From Pseudocoprococcus catus (GTDB lineage: Bacteria > Bacillota > Clostridia > Lachnospirales > Lachnospiraceae): a DNA stretch of 64,000 nt. Every line of letters starts with the position of its first letter. The stretch's first letter is position 1. A program made the position numbers and the translations under genes. The notes below the pieces were generated by a model, which saw only the letters and a program-made list of their open reading frames with translations, made no database searches and was not told where the DNA came from. Positions 7,532 to 17,025 of the stretch are shown piece after piece. The stretch covers positions 1 to 64,000 of the forward strand of contig NZ_JAAXCM010000023.1 in the NCBI RefSeq assembly GCF_019734885.1, read 5' to 3'.

Positions 7532-8614
7532 TTATTCTTCCGTTTTCTGCATATTTTCGGCAAAAATGCCATATCCTTTAGTAGGCTCATTAACAAAGAC
7601 ATGGGTGACAGCTCCTGCCAGCTGACCATTCTGAATAACCGGGCTGCCGCTCATCCCCTGAAGAATACCGTTTGTTTTTGCCAGCAGACGCTCATCCGTA
7701 ATCTGCAGGACAAAATTTTTGTGATCGCGATTGTGCCTGTCAATTTTCCTGATTTCGGCTTCATAGCTCTCTGTTTCACCATTCACGGTACAGACAATGG
7801 CGGCAGGGCCTTCCATTACTTCCTCCGAATGTGCAACCGGCACGGCTTTCGATGCATCATAAGCCAGATAGCCACTGTCTATTGTCCCAAAAATGCCGCA
7901 TCCGCTATTATCATCAATGGTGCCGATCCTGTTTTTCTTCTGATAATCAATGGTTCCCACAATCTCTCCCGGCGTTCCCCTGGAACCCTTGACAACCGAC
8001 AATATATTTGACCTGTAAACCATCCCATGACTGATGTCCATCAAAATTCCGGTATCGGCATCTGTAATGCCATGGCCTAAGGCTGCAAACTGCTGATTGG
8101 CATCAACATACGTAATCGTTCCTATTCCCTGTGTATCGTCCCGAAGCCATACACCGATCTTATAAACGTCTTCTGCAGTCTCCACCGGTTTCATCGACAG
8201 GCAGATTTTATCCCCCTCCCTCAATACTTCAAAGTTAAGCATATTTCCTTTACAGGCCTGAATCAGACTCATTGCCTGACTTGTATTCCTGATTTTCGTG
8301 CCATTAATACTCAGTATATAATCCCCTTTCCTGAAAACCGTCTTCGCCGGTTCCATCACCTCATCAGCCAGATTCTCCACCTTTCCCGTTCCAAGCACCA
8401 TCACACCCTTCGTATGAATATAAAGCCCCACCGGCATCCCCACCGGCATCACATAGTGCCTGTCAGCCACGTCTGCTGAAACCTTTGTCAGCCCCTGATC
8501 CTGCGTCTTTTGTGCCTCCTGATACCAATTATTCATCACAAACCCGGCCAAAACAATCAGATTAACCACCAACGCCGCCATCAGCCATATCCTGTATTTT
8601 CTCTTTCGTTCCAC
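7532..8614 (-). CDS. spoIVB: SpoIVB sporulation peptidase (PDZ, S55 family)
   Basis: The protein has 360 residues from GTG 8614; an AAAGG lies upstream, and the longer frame runs into a structured intergenic element. An N-terminal membrane anchor (IWLMAALVVNLIVLAGFVM) is followed by a PDZ domain (about 85-165) and the S55 serine peptidase domain with the histidine in ALGHGITD and the serine in LQGMSGSPV, followed by GAVTHVFVNEPTKGYGI. In sporulating Firmicutes it is made in the forespore, secreted into the intermembrane space and cleaves SpoIVFA to trigger sigma-K processing. Placement beside recN is the conserved arrangement, but spo0A, which normally comes next, is not here. Confidence 0.93.
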   Translation of the reverse strand: MERKRKYRIWLMAALVVNLIVLAGFVMNNWYQEAQKTQDQGLTKVSADVADRHYVMPVGMPVGLYIHTKGVMVLGTGKVENLADEVMEPAKTVFRKGDYILSINGTKIRNTSQAMSLIQACKGNMLNFEVLREGDKICLSMKPVETAEDVYKIGVWLRDDTQGIGTITYVDANQQFAALGHGITDADTGILMDISHGMVYRSNILSVVKGSRGTPGEIVGTIDYQKKNRIGTIDDNSGCGIFGTIDSGYLAYDASKAVPVAHSEEVMEGPAAIVCTVNGETESYEAEIRKIDRHNRDHKNFVLQITDERLLAKTNGILQGMSGSPVIQNGQLAGAVTHVFVNEPTKGYGIFAENMQKTEE

Positions 8615-8639
8615 ACCACCACACACCTTTCTATCAAAA

Positions 8640-8782
8640 ACTATGAGAAACACGCTCCGCGAGTTTCTCAAGTTATCGCGACCTCTACACTCCGTTTCGG
8701 TCGTTGCTAAACAAGCGCCACTGGCGCTTAGCAACGCCAAGGTCTCGTGCAAGCACGGACTTTGGCTCGTTGCTCGCGTAAA
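8640..8782 (-). repeat. Structured intergenic element upstream of spoIVB
   Basis: About 140 bases hold several inverted repeats: TGAGAAAC/GTTTCTCA (8644-8651 and 8663-8670), CGTTGCTAA with AGCGCCA paired to TGGCGCT and TTAGCAACG (8702-8736), and imperfect CCAAGGTC/GACTTTGG. It is GC-richer than the surrounding DNA and encodes nothing convincing. It may be a dispersed intergenic repeat or a structured leader of spoIVB. I cannot count copies elsewhere in the genome. Confidence 0.5.
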
Positions 8783-8818
8783 TAAAACAGGGACATAATC
8801 AGTTGATTACTCCCTGTT
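8783..8818 (-). terminator. Intrinsic terminator of the recN operon
   Basis: Reading the minus strand after the recN stop, AACAGGGA and TCCCTGTT (8811-8818 and 8786-8793) form the base of a long stem extended by TAATCA/TGATTA, followed by TTTTATTT. It separates recN from spoIVB. Confidence 0.85.
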
Positions 8819-8846
8819 AGTATGTGATGAAGCTATTTGATTTAAT

Positions 8847-10523
8847 CTATTTTTTTGACCTCGCCAGATTTTTCATTTCGCGGGCATTCTTCATAACTGC
8901 ATCTGTGATCTCCACACCGCCCAGCAGACGTGCGATTTCGTCCACGGAAGCTTCATCGGACAGATGATGGATCTCTGTCATGGTACGCTGTTCCATGGTA
9001 TTTTTTTCAATGACGTAATGATCATCTGCCATGGCTGCGATCTGCGGAAGATGGGTAATACAGATTACCTGATGTTTTCTGGCAATCACTGCCATTTTCT
9101 CAGATACTTTCTGGGCTGTACGTCCGCTGATGCCGGTATCAATCTCATCAAAAATCAATGTTTCAATGGCATCTGCATCGGCCAGAACAGACTTCACTGC
9201 CAGCATGATTCGCGATAATTCACCGCCACTGGCAACTTTGCCCAAAGGCTTCACCGTTTCACCCGGGTTCGTTGAAATCATAAATTCAATGCTGTCCTGA
9301 CCATTTTCTGTATAGTGGCCAAGGAGGGTGCACTGAATCTCAAACTGCACATCCAGGAAATTCAGATCGACTAATGCAGCTTTGATCTTATCCTGAAGAA
9401 CAGAGGCATTAGCTTTACGAATAGCTGTAATACGATCAGACAGTTCCTTCAGCTCCGTCTCTGCCTCATCTAACCGCCGGTGCAGACCGGACAGATAATT
9501 CTCATAATCATTAAGCTTCTCCAGTTCCGCCTGGCATTGATCCTGATGTGCAAGGATTTCTGAAATACTGCTGCCATATTTGGACTTTAATCGCTGAATC
9601 AGATTCAGACGATCCTCTGTCTCATGGTAAACGGATTCATCAAAAGTCAAACCTGATTCATAATCCGCCAGCTCTCTGTTGAAATCATTCAACAGGCCGT
9701 CAATATCTGTCAGCATACTGATCAGACTGCCGATGGCCTCATCATATTTTTCCACTGATGACAGCTCTCTGAGTGCTCTTCCCACCAGATCACCGGCAGC
9801 AGAGGCACCTTCATAGCCCGTCATGCCATGGGCCGATGCAATGCTTTCCATCATCTGCCTTGCATGGCTCATCTTACGGAAAGCTTTGTCTAACTGTTCT
9901 TCCTCACCATCCTGAAGATTGGCATTCTCTATCTCTTCTATCTGATACTGAAGAAATGAAATCTCACTGAGACGCTTTCCCTCATCAGTGATCGCCCCGT
10001 CCATCTCTTTCTTCAATATCATATATTCCCTGTAACTGTCTTTTAATGCATCTTTGACAGGTGCCATTTCTTCCCTGGCAAACTGATCCAGAATGGCCAG
10101 ATGTTTGTCTTTATGTAAAAGAGACTGATGTTCATGCTGACCGTGAATATCAATTAAAAGTGCAGCTGCCTGTCTGAGAACCGCCAATGACACCAGCTCG
10201 CCATTGATCCTTGCCACACTTCTGGTACCTGTGATCCGCCGTGATATAATCACTTCATCACCATCCGGCGGTATCTCAAGCTTCTCCAGTTCTGCAAGAA
10301 TCTGCGGATTCTTCACTTTGAAATTTAATTCCACAAGGGCATAGTCTGCATCTTTTCTGATCACATCCCTGGAGACCTTGCCTCCGAGAGCCATACTGAT
10401 GGAACCGATAATAATCGACTTACCGGCACCAGTCTCACCTGTCAGGATATTCAGATGATCTCCAAAATCAACATCTGCCTCATCAATTAACGCCATGTTC
10501 TTCACATGTATATTCTGAAGCAT
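8847..10523 (-). CDS. recN: DNA repair ATPase RecN
   Basis: The 558-residue SMC-like ATPase acts early in double-strand break repair, holding broken ends and helping RecA. The N-terminal half-ATPase has Walker A TGETGAGKS at residues 28-36. Long coiled coils fill the centre (about 155-370). The C-terminal half has the signature region GGELSRIMLAV and Walker B LIFDEIDTGISG, then THLPQIAAM. Length and domain order are normal for RecN. It is the last gene of the asp23-to-recN transcription unit, 20 bases after argR, and is followed by a strong terminator. Confidence 0.97.
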   Translation of the reverse strand: MLQNIHVKNMALIDEADVDFGDHLNILTGETGAGKSIIIGSISMALGGKVSRDVIRKDADYALVELNFKVKNPQILAELEKLEIPPDGDEVIISRRITGTRSVARINGELVSLAVLRQAAALLIDIHGQHEHQSLLHKDKHLAILDQFAREEMAPVKDALKDSYREYMILKKEMDGAITDEGKRLSEISFLQYQIEEIENANLQDGEEEQLDKAFRKMSHARQMMESIASAHGMTGYEGASAAGDLVGRALRELSSVEKYDEAIGSLISMLTDIDGLLNDFNRELADYESGLTFDESVYHETEDRLNLIQRLKSKYGSSISEILAHQDQCQAELEKLNDYENYLSGLHRRLDEAETELKELSDRITAIRKANASVLQDKIKAALVDLNFLDVQFEIQCTLLGHYTENGQDSIEFMISTNPGETVKPLGKVASGGELSRIMLAVKSVLADADAIETLIFDEIDTGISGRTAQKVSEKMAVIARKHQVICITHLPQIAAMADDHYVIEKNTMEQRTMTEIHHLSDEASVDEIARLLGGVEITDAVMKNAREMKNLARSKK

Positions 10524-10542
10524 ATATTTCTCCTCTATTCTT

Positions 10543-10995
10543 CTACTGACTAACGACTTTATTGATCCGGCTTAACAGTATCTCTACATCCGCATCGGCA
10601 TGAAGGGCACACATAACAGTGTCATCTCCGGCAATACATCCTGCAAATCCCGGAAGTTCCATGGCATCCAGTGCCGTTGCCACCGCCATAGCCATACCTG
10701 TAGCCGTTTTCACGACAACAAGATGGGATGCTTCCATGCTCGATATATAACCTTCTTTTAAAACTTTGCTCAACTTTTCATTAAGTCCCTGATCCCTGAC
10801 GGACATCACTGCATATTTCTGCTTGCCGTCATGGCTGTTGACCTTTGATAATCGCAGTTCACGGATATCTCTTGAAATTGTTGCCTGAGTCACACGAAAA
10901 CCGGCCTGATTTAATAAGGAAGCCAGCTCTTCCTGTGTCTCGATCTCATATTTATTCACCAGCTCAATAATCTTCTCATGTCTTTTTAATTTCAT
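10543..10995 (-). CDS. argR: Arginine repressor ArgR
   Basis: The 150-residue regulator starts at ATG 10995 behind AAAGGGTGG. The N-terminal winged helix has RHEKIIELVNKYEIETQEEL and the recognition part TQATISRDIRELRL. The C-terminal oligomerisation and arginine-binding domain carries GCIAGDDTVM, where the DD pair contacts arginine. ArgR hexamers repress arginine biosynthesis and activate catabolism; AhrC sits next to recN in many Firmicutes. The gap to nadK upstream is 15 bases, so they are co-transcribed. No arginine genes lie in the window. Confidence 0.96.
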   Translation of the reverse strand: MKLKRHEKIIELVNKYEIETQEELASLLNQAGFRVTQATISRDIRELRLSKVNSHDGKQKYAVMSVRDQGLNEKLSKVLKEGYISSMEASHLVVVKTATGMAMAVATALDAMELPGFAGCIAGDDTVMCALHADADVEILLSRINKVVSQ

Positions 10996-11010
10996 TATAA
11001 TACCCACCCT

Positions 11011-11874
11011 TTATGCCGTGCCGATTTTATTCTGAAGAACCTGGTAAAAGCTTCTTCCCTTTAATCTGATCAGCTGTGTTGTCTCCTGTGCCTTATATAT
11101 CTCAATACGGTCTCCTGTCTCCAGCTCCTGTGCACTTCTGCCGTCAAAGGTTACCATTGCTTCCTCTCTCTGTGTCTTTCTTCTTCTGCCGATCTCAATC
11201 ATGATCCGGTCTTCTCCTGATACAACAAGACTTCTCGCCTGCAATGAATGCGGACAGATCGGTGTGATGACCATGACATCCGTCTGGGGAAAGATAATGG
11301 GTCCGCCTGCAGAAAGGCTGTAACCTGTCGATCCTGTCGGTGTTGAAACGATGATGCCGTCCGCATTATAAATACTTAAAAGCTCACCGTTCACATAGAT
11401 CTTCAGTTCCACCAGTCTGGAAAAACCGGCTCTGGTGATAATGACGTCATTGAGTGCGATATTGGTCTGTATCTTCTCCTGACCATGATAAACACTGCCT
11501 CTAAGCATCATGCGTTCATCAATGGAACAGCTGTCATCCAAAACGCTGTCCAGACATCGCGGAAGCTCACTCTTCTCAGCCGAAGTGAGAAATCCAAGGG
11601 TTCCGAGATTGATCCCAAGCAACGGAATATGTCTGTCAAGCATCTCCCTGGCAGCCTGAAGAAGCGTCCCATCTCCGCCAAGAACAATCACACATTCTAT
11701 ATCCGCCGGCATATCGCTTAAATCATATCGCTGATCCCCATCATCATCAGGTTCACTGATGTGTTCCGGCACCCAGTGCGTACCGCCATTTTCCGTGATA
11801 TATGTTTCAATCAATCGTGTATAAACAAGCTTTCTGTCTTTCGAATAATTCGTCAGCAAAGCAAATTTTTTCAT
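11011..11874 (-). CDS. nadK: NAD kinase
   Basis: The 287-residue enzyme phosphorylates NAD to NADP with ATP or polyphosphate in the cytoplasm. It has the diagnostic GGDGT (VLGGDGTLLQAAR near residue 65), LGINLGTLGFL, the ALNDVIITR substrate loop and the glycine-rich DGIIVSTPTGSTGYSLSAGGP. Length is normal for Firmicutes PpnK. It lies between tlyA and argR, 24 bases after tlyA. The start ATG gives the conserved KKFALLTN first strand. Confidence 0.97.
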   Translation of the reverse strand: MKKFALLTNYSKDRKLVYTRLIETYITENGGTHWVPEHISEPDDDGDQRYDLSDMPADIECVIVLGGDGTLLQAAREMLDRHIPLLGINLGTLGFLTSAEKSELPRCLDSVLDDSCSIDERMMLRGSVYHGQEKIQTNIALNDVIITRAGFSRLVELKIYVNGELLSIYNADGIIVSTPTGSTGYSLSAGGPIIFPQTDVMVITPICPHSLQARSLVVSGEDRIMIEIGRRRKTQREEAMVTFDGRSAQELETGDRIEIYKAQETTQLIRLKGRSFYQVLQNKIGTA

Positions 11875-11898
11875 TTGAATCCTCCGTCATTTAAGGAA

Positions 11899-12714
11899 TT
11901 AGCCCTTTGCCAACTCCGCATGGGCCCGCTCAACCACCTCTGCAGGGTCTACCGGCCATTCTCCAAGCGGATAATCCTCAGGACGTTTTCTAATATAGAC
12001 CAGGTATTCAATGTTACCCTCAGGACCTTTAATCGGGGAATAATCCAGATTCAGGATTTCAAAATGAATAGATGTCACAAACTGAAGGATCATCTCGATC
12101 ACTTCCAGGTGAACAGCTTTGTCTCTGACAACACCCTTTTTGCCGACTTTCTCTCTTCCTGCTTCAAACTGTGGTTTGATCAGGCATACCATTCTGGCAT
12201 CATCCTGTAGCAATTCTCTGGCCGGCCCCAGAACCTTCTTCAAAGAAATAAATGAAACATCCACTGAAGCAAAATCAATCTTCTCAGGCACCTGTTCAGA
12301 TGTCACATATCGGATATTCGTCTTCTCCATACATATGACTCTCGGATCCTGACGGAGCTTCCAGGCCAGCTGTCCACGGCCCACATCAATGGAATAGACA
12401 TGATCTGCGCCATTTTGGAGCATACAGTCCGTAAAACCGCCGGTTGAAGCACCAATGTCCATACATACTTTATCTTTGACATCCACACCGAAAACTTCGA
12501 TGGCTTTCTCAAGTTTTAAACCGCCTCGGCTGACATACGGCAATGTATGACCTTTGATCTCAATCTGAGCCTTCTCTTCATCAAAAGTAGTTCCGGCCTT
12601 ATCCTCTCTGTTGCCATTGACAAACACATTGCCTGACATAATAATCGCCTTGGCTTTTTCTCTGGATTCAGCCAGATTTCGCTTCACCAGAAGTACATCC
12701 AGTCTTTCTTTCAT
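11899..12714 (-). CDS. tlyA: TlyA-family rRNA methyltransferase with S4 domain
   Basis: The 271-residue protein has an N-terminal S4 RNA-binding domain (ERLDVLLVKRNLAESREKAKAIIMSGNVFVNG) and an FtsJ-like SAM methyltransferase domain (CMDIGASTGGFTDCMLQNGA, then VYSIDVGRGQLAWKL, and FASVDVSFISLKKVL). Relatives 2'-O-methylate cytidines in 16S and/or 23S rRNA; some annotations call them hemolysins, which is less likely. It follows dxs, as in most Firmicutes. Confidence 0.95.
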   Translation of the reverse strand: MKERLDVLLVKRNLAESREKAKAIIMSGNVFVNGNREDKAGTTFDEEKAQIEIKGHTLPYVSRGGLKLEKAIEVFGVDVKDKVCMDIGASTGGFTDCMLQNGADHVYSIDVGRGQLAWKLRQDPRVICMEKTNIRYVTSEQVPEKIDFASVDVSFISLKKVLGPARELLQDDARMVCLIKPQFEAGREKVGKKGVVRDKAVHLEVIEMILQFVTSIHFEILNLDYSPIKGPEGNIEYLVYIRKRPEDYPLGEWPVDPAEVVERAHAELAKG

Positions 12715-12766
12715 TTCTATCTATCCATTCCTCTCAAACTCTGTCTCTCAAATTCGGAAAACTTCC

Positions 12767-14635
12767 TTATTCTCCGTCCATTTCCATGCAGATCCGTTCA
12801 ACAATCGAGTCCGCATTCATATGAAGGGTCTTTTTCAGCTGATCAACACCGCCGTGCTCCACATAAACATCCGGAACACCTATATGGATCAGTCGGATAT
12901 CTTCATGCTTCTCTAAAATATAGTCACCACAGGCTTCTCCGAAGCCGCCTTTTAAAACATTCTCCTCCATGGTGACGATCCACTGATGCTCTGCGGCAAG
13001 TGCATCCAGACATTCTGTATCCAGCGGACAGACAAAACGTGCATTCACAACGGTTGCATTGATGCCCTTTTCCCGCAGTTTCCCACGGACCTCCACAGCC
13101 GTTTCAACCATACTGCCCACCGCTGCAAGGGCAACCTTCTCACCTTTAAACATCAGCTCACTCTTACCATAAACAATCGGCGGGCGCATGTCCTTGAATG
13201 CTTCACAGGCAGTGCCCCTTGGATATCTGATGGCGATCGGCCCATTATAATGGTAAGCAAAATACAGCATGTCATAAAGTTCGTATTTGTTCTTCGGCGC
13301 ACAGACCGTCATATTCGGTATCATTGACAAATAAGACAGATCAAAAATCCCCTGATGTGTCTCGCCATCAGCGCCCACAAGCCCTGCTCTGTCCACGCAG
13401 AATACAACAGGAAGATTCTGTATGCAGACATCATGAATGATCTGATCATAGGCACGCTGCAGAAAAGATGAGTAGACGGCCACAAACGGATGCATGCCGC
13501 CTGCTGCCAGTCCGGCTGCAAATGTCACCGCATGCTGCTCCGCAATGCCTACATCAAAAAACCGGTCCGGAAAATATTTCTTGAAGGCTGTCAGTCCTGT
13601 ACCATCCGGCATCGCTGCACAAATTGTAACAACATCCGGATGATTCTTCCCGAGCTTACAGATTGTTTTTGAAAATATGGATGTATAAGAAACACTCTTG
13701 CCCGCCAGAGGCTCACCTGTGGCAATATCAAAGCTTCCCACTCCATGAAAGGCGGAAGGATTCTTCTCCGCCGGTATATATCCCCGTCCCTTCTGAGTCA
13801 CCACATGCATGACCACCGGCTCATTCAGCTTCTTCAAAGCATTCAGCACCCGCACCATCTCTTTAATATCATGCCCGTCTATCGGACCGATATACTTGAT
13901 TCCGAAATCCTCGAAAAAGCCGCCTTTTACAAACAATTGTCTGATGGAATCCTTGGATTTCTTGACACTTCTGGCCACAGAATCTCCCACATGAGGAATC
14001 TGCTTAAGCTTCTTCTCAACATCTACTTTGAAATCCATATAGGACTCTCTTGTACGAAGTGCCGTCAGATGCCTTGAAAGCCCGCCGACATTCTCTGAAA
14101 TCGACATCTTGTTGTCATTGAGAACAATAATCATATTGCTCTTCAGGTGCGATACATTGTTCAATGCTTCATAAGCCATACCGCCTGTCATGGAGCCATC
14201 ACCAATCACTGCCACAACTGTCCTGTTCTCACCTTTCAAATCTCTTGCCCTGGCATAACCAAGGGCAGCCGATATGGATGTTGAACTATGTCCTGTATCA
14301 AAGGCATCGCAGGGACTCTCCTTATGTTTTGGAAATCCACTCATACCGCCGAAAGTACGAAGGCTACTGAAATCTTCCTTACGTCCGGTCAGAAGCTTAT
14401 GCGTATAGGCCTGATGTCCCACATCCCAGATCAGCTTGTCATTCGGAAAATCCAGGCACAGATGCAGTGCCATCGTCAATTCTACAACGCCGAGATTGGA
14501 CGCCAGATGACCGCCATGTTCGCTGACAGACTCTATTATAAACGAGCGGATCTCTGAGGCCAGTGCATCATAGGCCTCCGGTTCTATTTTCTTTATATCA
14601 TTGGCTTCATTGATTCTGTCCAAATACCCAGACAT
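12767..14635 (-). CDS. dxs: 1-deoxy-D-xylulose-5-phosphate synthase
   Basis: The 622-residue thiamine-diphosphate enzyme condenses pyruvate and glyceraldehyde-3-phosphate, the first step of the MEP isoprenoid pathway. It has the catalytic His region LASNLGVVELT, HKESPCDAFDTGHSSTS, the ThDP/Mg motif GDGSMTGGMAYEALNN, and in the second domain DVGIAEQHAVTFAAG and CVDRAGLVGADGETHQG. GAGGTG precedes the start. It is 24 bases downstream of ispA, so the prenyl precursor and chain-extension genes are co-expressed. Confidence 0.98.
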   Translation of the reverse strand: MSGYLDRINEANDIKKIEPEAYDALASEIRSFIIESVSEHGGHLASNLGVVELTMALHLCLDFPNDKLIWDVGHQAYTHKLLTGRKEDFSSLRTFGGMSGFPKHKESPCDAFDTGHSSTSISAALGYARARDLKGENRTVVAVIGDGSMTGGMAYEALNNVSHLKSNMIIVLNDNKMSISENVGGLSRHLTALRTRESYMDFKVDVEKKLKQIPHVGDSVARSVKKSKDSIRQLFVKGGFFEDFGIKYIGPIDGHDIKEMVRVLNALKKLNEPVVMHVVTQKGRGYIPAEKNPSAFHGVGSFDIATGEPLAGKSVSYTSIFSKTICKLGKNHPDVVTICAAMPDGTGLTAFKKYFPDRFFDVGIAEQHAVTFAAGLAAGGMHPFVAVYSSFLQRAYDQIIHDVCIQNLPVVFCVDRAGLVGADGETHQGIFDLSYLSMIPNMTVCAPKNKYELYDMLYFAYHYNGPIAIRYPRGTACEAFKDMRPPIVYGKSELMFKGEKVALAAVGSMVETAVEVRGKLREKGINATVVNARFVCPLDTECLDALAAEHQWIVTMEENVLKGGFGEACGDYILEKHEDIRLIHIGVPDVYVEHGGVDQLKKTLHMNADSIVERICMEMDGE

Positions 14636-14659
14636 TCTTTACACCTCAATTATCTTCTG

Positions 14660-15571
14660 TTATTTGTTCCTGTGAATCAGATATTCAACAAAATGATACA
14701 GGAATGACGCTTTCGGTTCTGTCACTTCCTGCATCCCGGACAGGATGTCCATAGCCTCCTGTGAATATTCTGACACATCCTTCCGGGCCTGCTCAAGTCC
14801 ATAAACTGTTACCCATGTTGTCTTCTCGTTCTTCTCATCACTGTGTATCGGTTTGCCAAGCAAAGCTTCATTGCCGATTACATCCAGCACATCATCCTGA
14901 ATCTGAAAAGCCATGCCGATATCGCCGGCTGCCTTCTCTGCTGCTGCGATCTGTTCTTCTGATGCTCCCGCCAACTGTGCCCCGATCATCATAGCTGCTT
15001 CGATCAAAGCACCTGTTTTCAGTTCAAAAATAAAACGCAGCGTCTTCTCAGGAATTGGCTTGCCGGTCAGTTCCACATCCACAACCTGTCCGCCGATCAT
15101 CCCGTTGATACCCGGTTTTGTACTGAGAATTCTGAATGCCTTCATCACATTCAGAAGTTCCGCATCATCTCTTGCATGATCCATAGCTCTAGCTGCTGTC
15201 TCAAAAGCGTAGTTCAGCAGTGCATCCCCGGCCAGAATAGCCATAGCTTCACCATAGACTTTGTGGGAAGTCAGTCTTCCTCTTCTGTAATCGTCGTTAT
15301 CAAGAGCCGGCAGATCATCATGAATCAGCGAATACGTATGGATCATTTCAATCGCTGCCATAAAAGGCTCTGCCAAAGCAATATCCGTACCTCCGAAAAA
15401 ACGGTACGTTTCTGCAATCAATAAAGGGCGGATTCTCTTCCCGCCGGCCATCAGACTGTATCTCATAGCTGAAAAAATCGTTTTCTGAAGTCCCTCTTCT
15501 TCCGGAAGCATCCTTTCAAGTAATGCTTCGACCTCTGCTGTCTTCTCTTTTAATTCCTGTTCAAATTGCAT
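14660..15571 (-). CDS. ispA: Farnesyl/geranylgeranyl diphosphate synthase
   Basis: The 303-residue all-alpha prenyl transferase has the first aspartate-rich motif in YSLIHDDLPALDNDDYRRG and the second in FQIQDDVLDVIGN, plus GKRIRPLL near residue 44. It extends DMAPP with IPP, most likely to farnesyl diphosphate. The adjacent xseB upstream and dxs downstream give the standard Firmicutes order. GGAGG precedes the start. Product chain length cannot be set from sequence alone. Confidence 0.95.
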   Translation of the reverse strand: MQFEQELKEKTAEVEALLERMLPEEEGLQKTIFSAMRYSLMAGGKRIRPLLIAETYRFFGGTDIALAEPFMAAIEMIHTYSLIHDDLPALDNDDYRRGRLTSHKVYGEAMAILAGDALLNYAFETAARAMDHARDDAELLNVMKAFRILSTKPGINGMIGGQVVDVELTGKPIPEKTLRFIFELKTGALIEAAMMIGAQLAGASEEQIAAAEKAAGDIGMAFQIQDDVLDVIGNEALLGKPIHSDEKNEKTTWVTVYGLEQARKDVSEYSQEAMDILSGMQEVTEPKASFLYHFVEYLIHRNK

Positions 15572-15586
15572 CTTACAGCCTCCGGA

Positions 15587-15793
15587 CTATTCGTCCCCTT
15601 CATCCTCATTTCCATGAATCTCTATAATCTTCTTCTCAACCTTGTCAATCGCACCATTGCAGTATTTCAGAAGCTTAACCCCTTCCTGATACAACTTAAA
15701 AGCTTCTTCAAGGGGCAGATCTCTGTCTTCCATCTTCGCAACAAGCGCATCCAGCTCTTCAAAAGCTGTTTCCAGTGATTTTGCCTTCGCCAT
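15587..15793 (-). CDS. xseB: Exodeoxyribonuclease VII small subunit
   Basis: The 68-residue helical subunit has the family core FEELDALVAKMEDRDLPLEEAFKLY with EGVKLLKYCN. It binds XseA to form the large multimer that degrades single-stranded DNA to short oligonucleotides. The C-terminus is acidic. AAGGAG lies upstream of the start, and xseA ends 16 bases before it. Confidence 0.95.
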   Translation of the reverse strand: MAKAKSLETAFEELDALVAKMEDRDLPLEEAFKLYQEGVKLLKYCNGAIDKVEKKIIEIHGNEDEGDE

Positions 15794-15809
15794 CCTGCTT
15801 TCTCCTTAT

Positions 15810-17021
15810 TCAGCGTTTCTGTTTCTGAATCGCTGTTACTTCACTTTCTATCATTCCGTCTTTGACATCCAGAAACAGATGCTGTCCTACAGTCACCTGC
15901 TCTGCAGATGCAACACCATGGCCATTCTCATCCGATACATAAGCATACCCCCGCTCCAATTGCCTGAGGGGTGATACACCTTCCAACTGCTGTGTACGGA
16001 TTGCCAGTTCGGACTTAGCCTGCTCGATCCTGCGTTCCATTCCAAGCCTCAGCCTGTCTTCAACCTCCATCAACCGCTGCCTCCGGTCATTCAGCCGTGA
16101 CTGAGGATTCAGATGTCTGAAAACACGGGCATAACTATCCACCCGTTGTCTGCATAAAGTCATAATCTGTTCCATGGCAGCCTCCAGAGCTTCTTCATAT
16201 CCTTGGAGCTGTCCCAGCACAATGCGCATATCCGGGACAGCCAGTTCCGCTGCCGCCGATGGTGTCGGTGTCCTCAGATCCGCCACATAATCAATAATCG
16301 TCGTATCTGTTTCATGGCCTACCGCCGAAATCACCGGAATCTTGCAGTCATAAACTGCCCGGGCAACCATTTCTTCATTAAAGGCCCACAGATCTTCTAT
16401 AGAACCGCCGCCTCGCCCGACGATCATCACATCCACACCGGCTTCTTCCAATGCACGGATTCCTCTGACCACAGACTGCACCGCGCCTTCTCCCTGCACC
16501 GTAGCCGGACAGAACACAATCTGCAGCCATGGGTTTCTTCTCAATGAAACATTGATAATATCCTGTACAGCAGCTCCGGTTCTAGCTGTCACCACACCCA
16601 GCCGCTTCGGATACTTCGGAATGTCCAGCTTATGTTCTTCATCGAACAGTCCTTCTGCCAGCAGCTTCTTTTTCAGTGCTTCATAGGCTTCATAAAGCTT
16701 GCCTGCACCTTCCTGCATAATCTCACGGGCATAGAGCTGGTATCTTCCGTCTCTCTCATAAACACTGACGCTGCCGAAAACGATCACCGCCATGCCTTCT
16801 GTCATACGGAAGTTCAGTCCTTTCCTATTGCCTGCAAACATCACACAGGCGATGGCACCGCCCCGATCCTTCAGCGTAAAATAAATATGTCCGGAAGAAT
16901 GATACTTACAGTTAGAAACTTCCCCCCGGACATAAATATGATTCAGAGCAAAGTCATCCATAAACAGACTCTTGATATACTGGTTCACACTTGATACAGA
17001 ATAGACCTGCTTCCTGTTCAT
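15810..17021 (-). CDS. xseA: Exodeoxyribonuclease VII large subunit
   Basis: The 403-residue protein has an N-terminal OB fold (YSVSSVNQYIKSLF, VRGEVSNCKYHSSGHIYFTLKD) that binds single-stranded DNA and a catalytic domain with GVVTARTGAAVQDI, IVGRGGGSIEDLWAFN and SAVGHETDTTIIDYVAD, followed by a long coiled-coil region. It is the catalytic subunit of ExoVII, active in DNA repair in the cytoplasm. folD, which often sits between nusB and xseA, is absent here; nusB ends 4 bases upstream. Confidence 0.97.
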   Translation of the reverse strand: MNRKQVYSVSSVNQYIKSLFMDDFALNHIYVRGEVSNCKYHSSGHIYFTLKDRGGAIACVMFAGNRKGLNFRMTEGMAVIVFGSVSVYERDGRYQLYAREIMQEGAGKLYEAYEALKKKLLAEGLFDEEHKLDIPKYPKRLGVVTARTGAAVQDIINVSLRRNPWLQIVFCPATVQGEGAVQSVVRGIRALEEAGVDVMIVGRGGGSIEDLWAFNEEMVARAVYDCKIPVISAVGHETDTTIIDYVADLRTPTPSAAAELAVPDMRIVLGQLQGYEEALEAAMEQIMTLCRQRVDSYARVFRHLNPQSRLNDRRQRLMEVEDRLRLGMERRIEQAKSELAIRTQQLEGVSPLRQLERGYAYVSDENGHGVASAEQVTVGQHLFLDVKDGMIESEVTAIQKQKR

Positions 17022-17025
17022 AGGC

